A stretch of 64,000 nt of DNA from assembly GCA_008125075.1 (NCBI GenBank), contig VLTH01000002.1, positions 2,364,232-2,428,231 of the forward strand, read 5' to 3'. The notes beneath the pieces are model-generated. The model saw only the letters and a program-made list of their open reading frames with translations, was not told the DNA's origin and did no database searches. The stretch comes from Acetivibrio alkalicellulosi (GTDB lineage: Bacteria > Bacillota > Clostridia > Acetivibrionales > Acetivibrionaceae). Shown one piece after another: positions 10,745-22,033 of the stretch. The position numbers and the translations under genes were made by a program. Every line of letters begins with the position of its first letter. The first letter of the stretch is position 1.

Positions 10745-11938
10745 TTATTTATCCATTAAAACATCTATTCCTGGAAGTATCTTTCCTTCAAGAAACTCTA
10801 GAGATGCTCCACCACCAGTTGATATATGCGTTATCTTATCTGCAAAACCAAGCTGTTCAACAGCCGCCGCAGAATCTCCACCACCAATTATAGAAACTGA
10901 GTCTGACTCAGCAACTGCCTTTGCAACTGCTTTAGATCCATTTGCAAAATTAGCAAACTCAAAAACACCCATAGGTCCATTCCATACTACTGTTTTAGCA
11001 TCTTTTAACTCATTTGAAAAAGCTTCAACAGTAACAGGTCCTATATCCATACCCATCCATCCATCAGGTATCTTACTTGAGTCAACTACTTTACTTTCTG
11101 AATCATTCTTAAACTCCAATGCAATCACATTGTCTACTGGAAGCATTAATTTAACACCTTTTTGCTCCGCTTTTTCCAATAGACTTTTAGCAAGCTCAAC
11201 TTTATCATCTTCGCATATGGATGTTCCAACTCCATATCCTTTAGCCTTGAAGAAGGTATATGCCATTCCTCCTCCAACAATTAGTGTATCTACCTTGTCG
11301 ATAAGATTTTCTATAACAGCTATCTTGTCGGACACTTTAGCACCACCTAGTATTGCAACAAAAGGTCTTTCAGGGTTTGAAAGAGCTTTACCCATAAAAT
11401 CTATTTCCTTTTGAATAAGGTATCCACAAACAGCTGGTAGATACTCAGCCAAACCTGCTGTAGAAGCATGAGCTCTATGTGCTGTACCAAAAGCATCATT
11501 TACATATATTTCTGCCAAACTTGCTAATTCTTTAGCAAAACCAGCATCATTTTTTGTTTCTTCTTTATGGAATCTTACATTTTCAAGCATTAAAACTTCT
11601 CCATCTTGTAATGAAGCAGCTTTTGCCTTAGCATCTTCTCCAATGACATCCTTAGCCATTATTATTTCTTTACCTAGCAATTCACCTAATCTTACAGTAG
11701 TTGGTTTCATGCTAAACTTATCTTCAAAACCTTCCTTAGGTCTTCCAAGATGGGATACAAGTATTGTTTTTGCTCCATTTTCAACTAAATATTTAATTGT
11801 TGGAAGAGCACCTACAATTCTTTTATCATCAGTAATATTTTTGTTTTCATCTAAAGGCACATTAAAGTCAACTCTCACAATAACTTTTTTACCTTTAACA
11901 TTAATATCTTCAATAGTTTTTTTGTTCATCATTCCCAT
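10745..11938 (-). CDS. pgk: Phosphoglycerate kinase
   Basis: Transfers phosphate from 1,3-bisphosphoglycerate to ADP, the first ATP-forming step of lower glycolysis. About 397 residues. Seen: [11 protein letters not shown] near the N-terminus, HLGRPKEG, the substrate-binding [14 protein letters not shown], the nucleotide-binding GGAKVSDKI and the C-terminal [14 protein letters not shown] place the start at ATG 11938, 10 bases after AGGAG. A GTG three codons upstream sits almost on the SD, and an ATG three codons downstream (MNKKT) matches the usual family start, so the first six residues are uncertain. It lies downstream of gap, separated by a strong terminator that probably attenuates rather than blocks. 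Confidence 0.97.
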   Translation of the reverse strand: MGMMNKKTIEDINVKGKKVIVRVDFNVPLDENKNITDDKRIVGALPTIKYLVENGAKTILVSHLGRPKEGFEDKFSMKPTTVRLGELLGKEIIMAKDVIGEDAKAKAASLQDGEVLMLENVRFHKEETKNDAGFAKELASLAEIYVNDAFGTAHRAHASTAGLAEYLPAVCGYLIQKEIDFMGKALSNPERPFVAILGGAKVSDKIAVIENLIDKVDTLIVGGGMAYTFFKAKGYGVGTSICEDDKVELAKSLLEKAEQKGVKLMLPVDNVIALEFKNDSESKVVDSSKIPDGWMGMDIGPVTVEAFSNELKDAKTVVWNGPMGVFEFANFANGSKAVAKAVAESDSVSIIGGGDSAAAVEQLGFADKITHISTGGGASLEFLEGKILPGIDVLMDK

Positions 11939-12021
11939 ATAATACACACTCCTTAACTTCTCAAATTATACTTAATTAGGGCGTTTCAAATAATATATTT
12001 TAAAATCCCCTGCTATGTATT

Positions 12022-12054
12022 CTCAAAAAGGTTCGGTTTTTCAACCGAACCTTT
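12022..12054 (-). terminator. Strong terminator/attenuator after gap
   Basis: A perfect 12-bp stem (12027-12038 with 12043-12054) with a 4-base loop is followed on the minus strand by TTTTTGAG. It lies between the gap stop and pgk, so it probably gives gap more transcript than the downstream genes. Confidence 0.85.
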
Positions 12055-12083
12055 CTAAAATATCATCTATACGGTCATTTTAA

Positions 12084-13106
<1,023 letters not shown>

Positions 13107-13195
13107 CTATGTAATTTATTACTTATTTAAGCTACATGGTAGCATGAATGCAAAAGTATATTCATTAACTGCCAAGTATATAATACACCATGAAC

Positions 13196-13224
13196 ATTTT
13201 ATATTATTTTTCACTGATTTTCAA
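13196..13224 (-). promoter_or_regulatory. Sigma-A type promoter of gap
   Basis: On the minus strand TTGAAA (13219-13224) and TAAAAT (13196-13201) are separated by exactly 17 bases, about 100 bases upstream of the gap start. The remaining sequence between it and gap is AT rich and shows no clear riboswitch. Confidence 0.6.
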
Positions 13225-13333
13225 TACTTTATAAAAAAATAATTAAATTTTTAACAAAGTCATGATAAAAGTAAAAATAATTACTAATGATATTATGCTC
13301 ATTTTATTTTTTTTTAATCATTAATATTTAGAC

Positions 13334-14017
13334 TTAAGAATCTATTGCTAAAGTTAGGGAAAAATCATTGCATACGTAAGTGAAAAGCTTAATTACACCA
13401 TTACAAATTAATTCATCATCTATAACATCAAGTTTTTTAAAATTCATTTTCATTCCCAACTTTAAGAGCTTAGATACAGCCTCTTTTCTTGTCCATAGAT
13501 TTATTGATTTAATATTATATTGATTAGAATCATTTATATCAATTAATATTTCTTTTTCTCTTTCAGAAAAAAAAAATTTAATCAAAGAATCCTCTGGAGC
13601 ATTAATTTTTTCAAGATCAATGCCTATGTTTTTTTCTGAAACTATACCTATGCAATAAGGATAAGAATGGGTGATGGAAACATTCACATTTGGGTACTGT
13701 AAAATATATGGTTCAGAGTTTTGTCCCTTTACCACATCAATACAGCTTAAGTCTATCAAGCTCTTACTACTAAGCTTATACTTAAAGAAAGCCTGTTTTA
13801 CTACATATCTTCCCGACACCCATTGCACCTTATTTTTATAAATTTTAAGTTGTTCTAGGTACTCTAACTCTGAGTTTGACAACAAGGCATATAGCCGTTG
13901 TTGTTCAAACTCAAACATATTACTTATTTCTTTCATGTTAACAATAAAATACTCTAAGTTAAATTTTGAACTTAATTGGTTTAAGTTTTTTTTTAATAAC
14001 TGCTCTGTGTTAGCCAT
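13334..14017 (-). CDS. 4'-phosphopantetheinyl transferase, Sfp type
   Basis: Would move the phosphopantetheine arm of CoA onto carrier proteins. 227 residues. The family signature is present: GIDLEKI (magnesium-binding Asp/Glu) in the centre and WTRKEAVSKLLKLG about 55 residues later. N-terminal RYVVKQAFFKY fits the first half of the Sfp pseudo-dimer. I choose ATG 14017, six bases after TTGGAG, over the TTG 12 bases upstream, which forms part of the SD. It follows the synthase stop by 13 bases, so it is almost certainly its partner. Its clear substrate here is the free ACP (motif DSIAL); whether it can act on the Thr-containing ACP domains of the synthase is open. Confidence 0.93.
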   Translation of the reverse strand: MANTEQLLKKNLNQLSSKFNLEYFIVNMKEISNMFEFEQQRLYALLSNSELEYLEQLKIYKNKVQWVSGRYVVKQAFFKYKLSSKSLIDLSCIDVVKGQNSEPYILQYPNVNVSITHSYPYCIGIVSEKNIGIDLEKINAPEDSLIKFFFSEREKEILIDINDSNQYNIKSINLWTRKEAVSKLLKLGMKMNFKKLDVIDDELICNGVIKLFTYVCNDFSLTLAIDS

Positions 14018-14030
14018 TTTAGTCTCCAAT

Positions 14031-17000
14031 TTATAGGCTTATTCTCCTCATAACTATGTTTTTAGCATAATAGCAAATTTGTTCATCTTGATTTAGTAAA
14101 ATAACATCATATATTTTATATTCATCCTCATCTTTTTTCACCTTAGAATAGGCTTTATATAGACATCTTTCTCTTGGGACCTTTACAACACCAAATTCTT
14201 CAACTTCACATGGCAAATATACTCTTTCACTATTTGTAAGAGAATGAACACCACAAACCTGAAAAACCGAATCCATAAATGCAGGATTAATAAGAAGCTT
14301 TTCTAAATTATACTTTCTATTATTTATTTCTTCTTCAGGTAGAACAATAGAGTAAACTGATCCTTCACTATTTCTTCTGAAAATATTATTTTCTTTCTTC
14401 TCGTCCATAAATAGTGCTCCTAATGCAATACAATTTTCAAGCTTTTCACCAGTTTTTTCAAGTTCAATCCTGGTATACCCTTCGTCCATAGATTCATATT
14501 CAATATTTTTAATTTCCATCAAATAATCATAATTGGATACTATAGAATCCACTTGTATCGTGCTTAAGGGAATAAGTTTTGAAATACCATACTTAGATTC
14601 TAAATATGTATATATTTTAACTTCCAAACAGTTATTATTACCCTGTTCATTTCCAACCAGAATAATTTCTTTTGGCTTTTCATAAAAGAGCTTTAAGGGA
14701 TTGTGAATTTTTACGTTTTTAAAACAATACTGCTCATTTGCTCCATTCATTAAGCTATGATACTGTGCGCACATTTCCATATAAGCTACAGCCGGCATAA
14801 TAGGTGTACTTCCTAATCTATGATGTTCAAGTATTACATCTCGTTTAACTGAAAGAACCTTAAAAGCCTTTTTTATCTTTGCATCTTTTTTGTATATCCA
14901 GTCAAGCCATATAGTCTCAGATGGACAACCATAAACCATTTCCCTTGTAATAAGGAAATCAAGACCTTTGCTTACTATAATTTCTTCATGGCATGTTTTG
15001 TTCGATAATAGACGAATAAATTCATCTGCACCTCTTTCAGGCTCAATAAGATTAATTCCCAACTCTTCTGAATTCATTCTCACATATTCGTTTTTCCATG
15101 CCATACCTATATCTTTCCACCCTGACCAAGCTATACTTAAACTATGAATATGTTTGTACTTTGACTTAAATACGGATATGAAACTGGATATAAAACTATT
15201 TGCTGCGCAATAATCAATCTGAGCCTCATTACCAAAAACTCCTGATATTGATGAAAAACCAATAACTGCAATAAGCTCCTCTTTACTTATCAATCGATAT
15301 AAGTTTAAGGCTCCTTTAGCTTTAACAGATATAATATCTTTAAAATCTTCCCTTGATTTTTCTTTAATAAGTCTGCTCTTTTCAATTCCTGCGGCATGTA
15401 TTAGAACATGAACCGGTCCATTTTCATTAACAGCTTTCTCTAAACCCTCCTTTAAACCGTCATAGTTTCTTATGTCGCAAGACAAATACAATACTTGATT
15501 GCCATCTTCTTTGATAATATTAATCAAATCATTTATACAATGGGCTCTTTCGAATTTATCATATTCTTCTTGAACCATAACAGGAGTAACTTTTTTGTAT
15601 TTTTTTTCTAGTTGGCTTTTGATTTCTAATTTTTTCTGACTAACTTCATTTTCATTTTGAATGCTTAGATGTTCAATGTTTTTTTTCAATTCTGTCCTTC
15701 CTAAAATGGTAAACTTACTTTTATACTTTTTAGACAGTGCTTTTATTATTTCACAAGTAATTCCATACCCTCCCCCAGTAACTAGAAAATGGGCATTTTC
15801 AGGTATCTGGTTATGTACTAAATCCACTGCATCTAAGTAATCAATTTTCATTACCATACGCTTATAATTATTAGCATATCCAATCTCATAGTCATTCCAG
15901 CAAAGCTCCAGCTCAGATATAATTACAGATATTACTTCATTTGAGATGTCTTGTTGTACACATTTCCCTAAATCAACTATCTTAATGTTTGATTTGCTCC
16001 ATTCTTTTCTAAGCCCTTTGTATAAACCAGCTAAAACTCCATAAAAAGGATCAGCAATATTTTTCTCATCTTTTGAATATCCATGGCAACCATCAATTGA
16101 CAAGGCACAAATAATTTTAATTTCAGGCGCAGTAATAATTTCATTGAGTTTTTTATAAAAAGTAAATCTGGCTTCTCCGCATAGGAACATAAAATCATCT
16201 TCTTGACTCTTTGTTATTTTATCAATATCAATTAACTGACCTATATGAGTACAATCTATAATTACATCAACATCTTTCTTAACAAAGTTATCTAGTCTAT
16301 TCTCTAGTTCCTGCCCATCTTCATCAACAAATATAAAATTTTCTACCTTATTAGAAAGGGTTTTAACATGTTCCGATATTTTTTCGACTGCCTTTTTCTC
16401 ATCTCCAATAATCCAAATACTCTTGTCACTTAAATTATATTCTTTTTCACCTAACAGATCTTTTTCAACAAAAACAGGAATTTGAAGACTTAATGGTCTT
16501 TCTATTTCATCTAATTCTTCTTCATTTTCATCATTTTCATTATTATCTACTAAAACTTCCCCTTCTTCATTTGTATCTAGTTCTTGTTGTACACCATCCT
16601 TTTCAAACATTCTTTTAACATAATCAACAACTAAACCAATAGTATTGCATTTAGAAATATCGGCAATCATTTCTTGAGATATTTTATATTTATCACCTAA
16701 TATAGAAAATATAGTTGCCTGTTTTACAGTATCTATACCCAAATCTGCTTCTAGTTCCATTTCTTTTTCAAGCATTTCCACAGGATATTTTGTAATATCA
16801 GATATTACATTTAACACTTCATTTTCAACATCATGAAAATTACTTGTTTCCATAATGTCCACAACCTTTTTGTCATTAATATCCTCTCTATACTTATTGC
16901 GATTTGCATTTTGAGCTTTATTATTTTCACTTGTTATATTTATTTCCATTTTACCTTTATTTGAACTAGCTCCCTGAACAAAATTTATAACAGAACCTAT

Positions 17001-20000
17001 AGTTTTGTATTGAGATATATTTATATCACTTTCTGGAATCTTGTACTTTTCTCCAATTAATGAAAATATAGTGGCCTGTTTGACTGTGTCTATACCTAAA
17101 TCCGCTTCCATTTCCATATTCTCATCAAGCATATCAGTAGGGTATTTAGTTACAACTGAAAATATCTCCATAATATCTTGAGTTACATCTTCTTTGTTTT
17201 CATGTGAAGTATTCTCTTTTTCATAATACTCTTGAGAAATTACTGTACTTTTTTCAATAGTTGCACTGGTCATTTCTACTGTTGAAGAGTCTTTTTTGTT
17301 TACTGTCTCGTCTACAACAAATAACCTTCCATCAATTTTTAACTGTGGTTTTTTTACGTCAGTAATGCTATTAATCCACCTGTTATAAAGTTCTTCATTA
17401 ACTACCCGCTCTTCTCCAAAAGCTATTTTTTGCAACAAGTGATAGTTTCCCTGTCCTCCAAAACCAATTACTAACCTTAATGCATATTCAAAATTATATG
17501 AACCTCCATGAGATATGTTAAGCCCTGCAATTTCTGGATCAGGCTCTTTATAATTAACTATAGGAGGAATTCTCTGAAACTGTAGAGATTTTGCAGCCAC
17601 AGCTTCTTCTATAGATGCTCCCATTGTATGTCCTGTCATAGCTTTTGTATTAACTACTTTTATATCTCTAAAGCTATCTCCAAATGTCTGTTGTAAAACA
17701 GCTTTTTCAGTTTCTGCACATCCACCCTTTTTAGGTGAGCAGGTATCATGGGAAAAATACACTGTTTTTTTTGTGATAGCATTTCTGTTAAAACCGTGCT
17801 CTTTTTCCATTTTTGTTATGAATCTATCCATCTCAGTACAATATTTATCACTTTTAATTTTTGCAGGATGACTTGCTGTATTAAACAAATGAGTGCCTAA
17901 TATCCTGCATATTCCATTCATTCCTCTCTCATTTAAATCTCTCTCTTTTTCTATTACAATCCCCACAGCTCCAGCTCCGAGTATCATTCCGTTTCTTCTA
18001 TTATCAAAAGGTACTGATGCCTCAAACACGTTTGATGAATCTGTTGCAGCTCCCATACTAAAAAAGCTTGCCCCAATCCATGGAAGAAGTTTCTTTGAGC
18101 TTGCTGCATCTGCTCCAATAACAATCATTCTTGATGCATGTCCACACCTTATTAAGTCTTCAGCCACTGATATTGAAGATGCTGTTGAAGAACAAGCTAC
18201 ACCCATATGAAAATTTGGACCCATTGCCCCAATAAGCTCAGCTAATCTGTTATTTGCCAAAGAAAATAGATTTATTAAAAGTTCATGGTTAAACTGGTAT
18301 ATGTCGTCTTCATGTCCTTCATATTTTAGTTTTGAATAATGAAAACTAAACCAGTCAGTTAAAATTTTTCTTGCACTATTGTCACTTATTCTTGAAATAA
18401 CTTCCTGATAAAAATCCATAAGATCATTTCTTGTTTTTGATCCATACTTTCTTGCTATATACTTTGATACTTCACATATAAGAGGCTCAAATGAAGCAAA
18501 ATTGCTTGCATATATTATTCCTGTATCCTGTTGCATATGTTCGGGGAGTACAAACCTTTCCTTTAGACTAAAACCTGACTCTTTATTACTCTTATCTCTA
18601 ACAAGAGGTATTCCTGAATCCTTTAGAGCCTCATACCCTGCCGCAATTCCTGAACATATGTCCAATGTCATCTGCCTTACAACTTTTTCATCTATCTTAT
18701 AATCATTTAGCATATCTATATTGCCAAGCTTACCTGCAATTTGTATAACTTCATTAATTGTAGACACTTTTTTCAAAACAGCTTCCTTTTCAGACTTAAC
18801 AAGTCTTGTAATATTTAAATCCAGAATACTTTCTCGTTCCTCATCAGTAAGCAATTCAATAAGGTTTTTTCCTTCAAAAAGCAACTCAAAATTGTCATCA
18901 GAAAAAACCTTTTTAAAAGTTCCTGGCAATCCCACCGATACTCCACTGTATACAATACTCTCTTTGTTTTCATTAGCTTTATTATCTGAAGGGACTGTTT
19001 TCTTACATCCCTCTGTATCAGAATCTTTAGAAACTACTTTAAACCTTGTATTTGAAGGTACACATGTAACATCAATACCTAATGCAAAAAGCTCTGCTAT
19101 TAGTTTTTTATATGATTGAACTGAATCTGTTTTATTATCAGAAGATAAAATTTTTACATCTTTTTTATCCAGTATACTTTTTGTAAGATTTGTAAGTACA
19201 TAAGAGGGCCCTGTTTCAATAAACACTTTTACACCCTTTTCATATAAGCTTTTTATTGAATCTTTAAAATTAACTTCTTTTAAAATATGATCTCTCAAAA
19301 TAAGTGACATATCTTTTAAACCCTCTTTTGTATCTGGATAAGGTTTCATTAAATTACATGCCATAACCTTTGCTTTAGGAGTGTTAAATTCTAAGTCTTT
19401 AATATTATTATAAAAACTTTCTGCTGCATTTAACATAAGAGGAGTGTGGAATGCATGTGAAACATTAAGTACTGTATGTATAATTTTATTTTCTTTAAGA
19501 TAACAGGACAATTTCTCTATTTCATCTAAATTCCCTCCTACAACTATTTGCTCAGGAGAGTTCACATTAGAAATGCTTAAATCAAATCCATTTAACTTAA
19601 TTATTTCTTCTGTTTTAAGTTTATTTTCCTTAACACTCATTAATGCTCCTCTGTCATTTCCTTGCACACTATCAAAAGCCTCTGCCCTTTGTCCTATAAG
19701 ATCTATTGATGATTTTAAATCTAGCATTCCTGCTGCGCAAAGAGCGGTTATTTCTCCTAAGCTATGCCCAATCATATAATCTGCCTGTATTCCTGACTCA
19801 CGTAAAAGCTTATACATTGCCATATTGCTCATAAACATAGCTGGATGGGTGTTTTTTGTATCTTTTAATTTTTCTCCTAATAATTTTTCGTCTTGTCCAT
19901 AAATTGCAGAGGCTATACTATAATCATATTTTGCTTTCCAAAGTGCATCAATCTGAATACACAAAGACTCAACACATGTATAATTATCATATATTCCTTT

Positions 20001-21863
20001 TAACATATTAGGATACTGGGATGCCTGACCTGGAAACATGAAAGCAATTTCATGGGGCTTTATGGGTTTTTCTTTTCCAAAGAAAATATTTTTAGATTGA
20101 AGTGTGTTTTCATCAGTATTATTTCTCTTTTGGATAAAATCATTAAATATGTCCCATTTTTGTTCAAGTTCCTTTTTTGAACTAAAAACAATGGATAGTC
20201 TCAATTCCTTTTTAGATGATGCATAAGAGTTGTTAATAAAAATATTGTCTTTTAAAGAAACATCATCATTTAATGTATCAATAAACTTTAAATATCTATC
20301 TTTTATTTCATCTATAGTGTGTCCTGAAAACAGCACCGTTTCATGTAATTTCTCATCTTTTTCACATGAAAATTTCACATTATCACTTAAATTGTTAGAT
20401 GAGAATCCATACAACTTTTTAATAAATTCTGGTCTATACTCCTCCATCGTAATATGATAATCTGCTCCCCCAAACCCATATGAACTTACATTAACTCTCC
20501 TTGGATGATTACTATCCTCTTTCCATGATTTCTTGTCACCTAACAAATAAAAGGGTGAATTTTCCAAGTTAAGCTTAGGATTAATATTTTGAACATTTGC
20601 ATTAGGAGGAAGAATTTTATTATGAAGAGACATGGTTGCTTTGATTAAACCAGGAGCTCCTGAAGCATATCTTAAATGTCCAATATTGGATTTTACCGAA
20701 CCAATGCCACAGTAATTCTGTCTTGTTACACCTAAGTTTGAAAAAGCTTTTTTAAGGGCATTAACTTCGGCTTCATCTCCAACAATTGTACCGGTACCAT
20801 GTGCTTCTATAAGCTCAATTGTGTCTACGGAATAACCAGCCATTTTACATGCACTTTCAATTACCCGTGCTTGACCATCTGCATTAGGAGCAGCAATGTA
20901 TTTGCCTTTCCCATCACTTCCCTGTCCAAATCCAGATATAAGACCATAGATATTATCTCCATCTCTTAAGGCATCCTCAAATCTTTTTAAAATAAGAATA
21001 CCTCCTCCTAATCCAATTACAAAACCATTTGCTCTTGAATCAAAAGGAAATGAACCATGTGGAGATAATGCATTCATTGCAGAAAATACTACAAGAGGAG
21101 TTTCACTAATGGTTACCTCAACAGCTCCAACTAAAGCAACATCATAATCACCTCTTAAAAGTCCAGTTACACCACAAATGGAAGCTGCCAGGCCAGATGC
21201 ACATGCAGCATCAACTGTATATGAAGGTCCATGAAAATCAAATACATTGGTTATTCTTGCTCCTGTAATACTTTGAAGCATTCCCGGTGCACTATCTTCT
21301 GTTATTGGAACTTTGCCCATTAAACATTCATTTGATAGTTCATCTATCAAATCTTCCATTTCATTTCCACTTAAACTGGAATTTAATTTTGAATTACTCA
21401 TTAAATAGTCTTTTATTTTAGCAAAATAAGTTCTTTGAATTATTGTATCATAACGTCTACCTGGCGCGCCTGTGCCTAAAATAACTGCGGTACGTTCCTT
21501 AGGAACACTACTTTTTATTGACTGTAACGCTTGATCTGCACAGTATATTGCTACATGTTGATTTGGATCCATATGTTCTGATACAGCTGGAGGAATTTTG
21601 TACTTTTTACTTAAATATTCATAATTTATGTTTTCAATTAAAGCTCCTATTTTAGTATAGGTCTTTTCTCTTTTATTCACCTGACCAAATACTTCAGGTC
21701 TGTAAAATACTTCTTTACTTAAGACCTGTTCTGGCAAATCCTTTATTGATACTTTTTTGCTTAGAATATTACCCCACAACTCCTGTATGTTTGAAGCTTC
21801 TGGAAATAATCCACCCATACTAACAACCGCTATCCTGTCTTGAGGATAAAAATATTTACTCAT
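14031..21863 (-). CDS. Iterative PKS/PUFA-synthase-like megasynthase: KS-AT-KS-ACP-ACP-KR-DH
   Basis: 2610 residues. KS1 (about 10-470) has the full triad: Cys in DAACASGLAAS near 221, His in EAHGTGT and His in NIGHLRYAS. AT (605-900) has GHSLGE near 699 and HAFH, which in known ATs goes with malonyl-CoA. KS2 (1000-1450) keeps Cys in VACSSTASS near 1222, His in FSHDTCS in place of the usual HGTGT, and His in MTGHTMGAS. Two ACPs follow with the motif LGIDTVKQATIFS at Thr1593 and Thr1712, where Ser normally carries the arm; the codons are ACA (17085-17087) and ACT (16728-16730). KR has TGGGYGI near 2025 and Tyr in DYCAANS near 2218; DH has HHRLGSTPIMP near 2349. No ER, thioesterase or methyltransferase is visible. 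Start at ATG 21863, eight bases after GGGGAGG; a TTG two codons earlier overlaps the SD. Overall the layout recalls PfaA/PfaC and heterocyst-glycolipid synthases. The product is unknown. Confidence 0.93.
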   Translation of the reverse strand: MSKYFYPQDRIAVVSMGGLFPEASNIQELWGNILSKKVSIKDLPEQVLSKEVFYRPEVFGQVNKREKTYTKIGALIENINYEYLSKKYKIPPAVSEHMDPNQHVAIYCADQALQSIKSSVPKERTAVILGTGAPGRRYDTIIQRTYFAKIKDYLMSNSKLNSSLSGNEMEDLIDELSNECLMGKVPITEDSAPGMLQSITGARITNVFDFHGPSYTVDAACASGLAASICGVTGLLRGDYDVALVGAVEVTISETPLVVFSAMNALSPHGSFPFDSRANGFVIGLGGGILILKRFEDALRDGDNIYGLISGFGQGSDGKGKYIAAPNADGQARVIESACKMAGYSVDTIELIEAHGTGTIVGDEAEVNALKKAFSNLGVTRQNYCGIGSVKSNIGHLRYASGAPGLIKATMSLHNKILPPNANVQNINPKLNLENSPFYLLGDKKSWKEDSNHPRRVNVSSYGFGGADYHITMEEYRPEFIKKLYGFSSNNLSDNVKFSCEKDEKLHETVLFSGHTIDEIKDRYLKFIDTLNDDVSLKDNIFINNSYASSKKELRLSIVFSSKKELEQKWDIFNDFIQKRNNTDENTLQSKNIFFGKEKPIKPHEIAFMFPGQASQYPNMLKGIYDNYTCVESLCIQIDALWKAKYDYSIASAIYGQDEKLLGEKLKDTKNTHPAMFMSNMAMYKLLRESGIQADYMIGHSLGEITALCAAGMLDLKSSIDLIGQRAEAFDSVQGNDRGALMSVKENKLKTEEIIKLNGFDLSISNVNSPEQIVVGGNLDEIEKLSCYLKENKIIHTVLNVSHAFHTPLMLNAAESFYNNIKDLEFNTPKAKVMACNLMKPYPDTKEGLKDMSLILRDHILKEVNFKDSIKSLYEKGVKVFIETGPSYVLTNLTKSILDKKDVKILSSDNKTDSVQSYKKLIAELFALGIDVTCVPSNTRFKVVSKDSDTEGCKKTVPSDNKANENKESIVYSGVSVGLPGTFKKVFSDDNFELLFEGKNLIELLTDEERESILDLNITRLVKSEKEAVLKKVSTINEVIQIAGKLGNIDMLNDYKIDEKVVRQMTLDICSGIAAGYEALKDSGIPLVRDKSNKESGFSLKERFVLPEHMQQDTGIIYASNFASFEPLICEVSKYIARKYGSKTRNDLMDFYQEVISRISDNSARKILTDWFSFHYSKLKYEGHEDDIYQFNHELLINLFSLANNRLAELIGAMGPNFHMGVACSSTASSISVAEDLIRCGHASRMIVIGADAASSKKLLPWIGASFFSMGAATDSSNVFEASVPFDNRRNGMILGAGAVGIVIEKERDLNERGMNGICRILGTHLFNTASHPAKIKSDKYCTEMDRFITKMEKEHGFNRNAITKKTVYFSHDTCSPKKGGCAETEKAVLQQTFGDSFRDIKVVNTKAMTGHTMGASIEEAVAAKSLQFQRIPPIVNYKEPDPEIAGLNISHGGSYNFEYALRLVIGFGGQGNYHLLQKIAFGEERVVNEELYNRWINSITDVKKPQLKIDGRLFVVDETVNKKDSSTVEMTSATIEKSTVISQEYYEKENTSHENKEDVTQDIMEIFSVVTKYPTDMLDENMEMEADLGIDTVKQATIFSLIGEKYKIPESDINISQYKTIGSVINFVQGASSNKGKMEINITSENNKAQNANRNKYREDINDKKVVDIMETSNFHDVENEVLNVISDITKYPVEMLEKEMELEADLGIDTVKQATIFSILGDKYKISQEMIADISKCNTIGLVVDYVKRMFEKDGVQQELDTNEEGEVLVDNNENDENEEELDEIERPLSLQIPVFVEKDLLGEKEYNLSDKSIWIIGDEKKAVEKISEHVKTLSNKVENFIFVDEDGQELENRLDNFVKKDVDVIIDCTHIGQLIDIDKITKSQEDDFMFLCGEARFTFYKKLNEIITAPEIKIICALSIDGCHGYSKDEKNIADPFYGVLAGLYKGLRKEWSKSNIKIVDLGKCVQQDISNEVISVIISELELCWNDYEIGYANNYKRMVMKIDYLDAVDLVHNQIPENAHFLVTGGGYGITCEIIKALSKKYKSKFTILGRTELKKNIEHLSIQNENEVSQKKLEIKSQLEKKYKKVTPVMVQEEYDKFERAHCINDLINIIKEDGNQVLYLSCDIRNYDGLKEGLEKAVNENGPVHVLIHAAGIEKSRLIKEKSREDFKDIISVKAKGALNLYRLISKEELIAVIGFSSISGVFGNEAQIDYCAANSFISSFISVFKSKYKHIHSLSIAWSGWKDIGMAWKNEYVRMNSEELGINLIEPERGADEFIRLLSNKTCHEEIIVSKGLDFLITREMVYGCPSETIWLDWIYKKDAKIKKAFKVLSVKRDVILEHHRLGSTPIMPAVAYMEMCAQYHSLMNGANEQYCFKNVKIHNPLKLFYEKPKEIILVGNEQGNNNCLEVKIYTYLESKYGISKLIPLSTIQVDSIVSNYDYLMEIKNIEYESMDEGYTRIELEKTGEKLENCIALGALFMDEKKENNIFRRNSEGSVYSIVLPEEEINNRKYNLEKLLINPAFMDSVFQVCGVHSLTNSERVYLPCEVEEFGVVKVPRERCLYKAYSKVKKDEDEYKIYDVILLNQDEQICYYAKNIVMRRISL

Positions 21864-21890
21864 TTCCAATTCCTCCCCTAGTAATTATAT

Positions 21891-21992
21891 AAGGATTAGC
21901 TAAAATATCGCTTCCACTTTTCACGGAGCCTATTTAGCATCAAATAAGGCCGTGAAATAATAGTGGAAGTTATATTTTCAGCAATACTAACC
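21891..21992. repeat. R2 repeat copy A (MITE-like inverted repeat)
   Basis: About 102 bp with long imperfect inverted arms: the left arm contains CTTCCACTTTTCACGG and the right arm CCGTGAAATAATAGTGGAAG. The ends resemble TTAGTATTGCTGAAAATAT. A second copy lies at 32536-32645 and a solo end at 63501-63525. This copy sits between the hydrolase and synthase genes of the biosynthetic cluster. It carries no ORF. Confidence 0.8.
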
Positions 21993-22033
21993 TTCCTTTT
22001 TGATAATCCAAAGTCATTTTTTAATAATAACGA

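Noticed and set aside
17893-19119. Long plus-strand frames inside the megasynthase gene
   Set aside because: They are antisense shadows of the KS2 and linker coding sequence, Ser/Pro/Ile rich, with no SD or domain.
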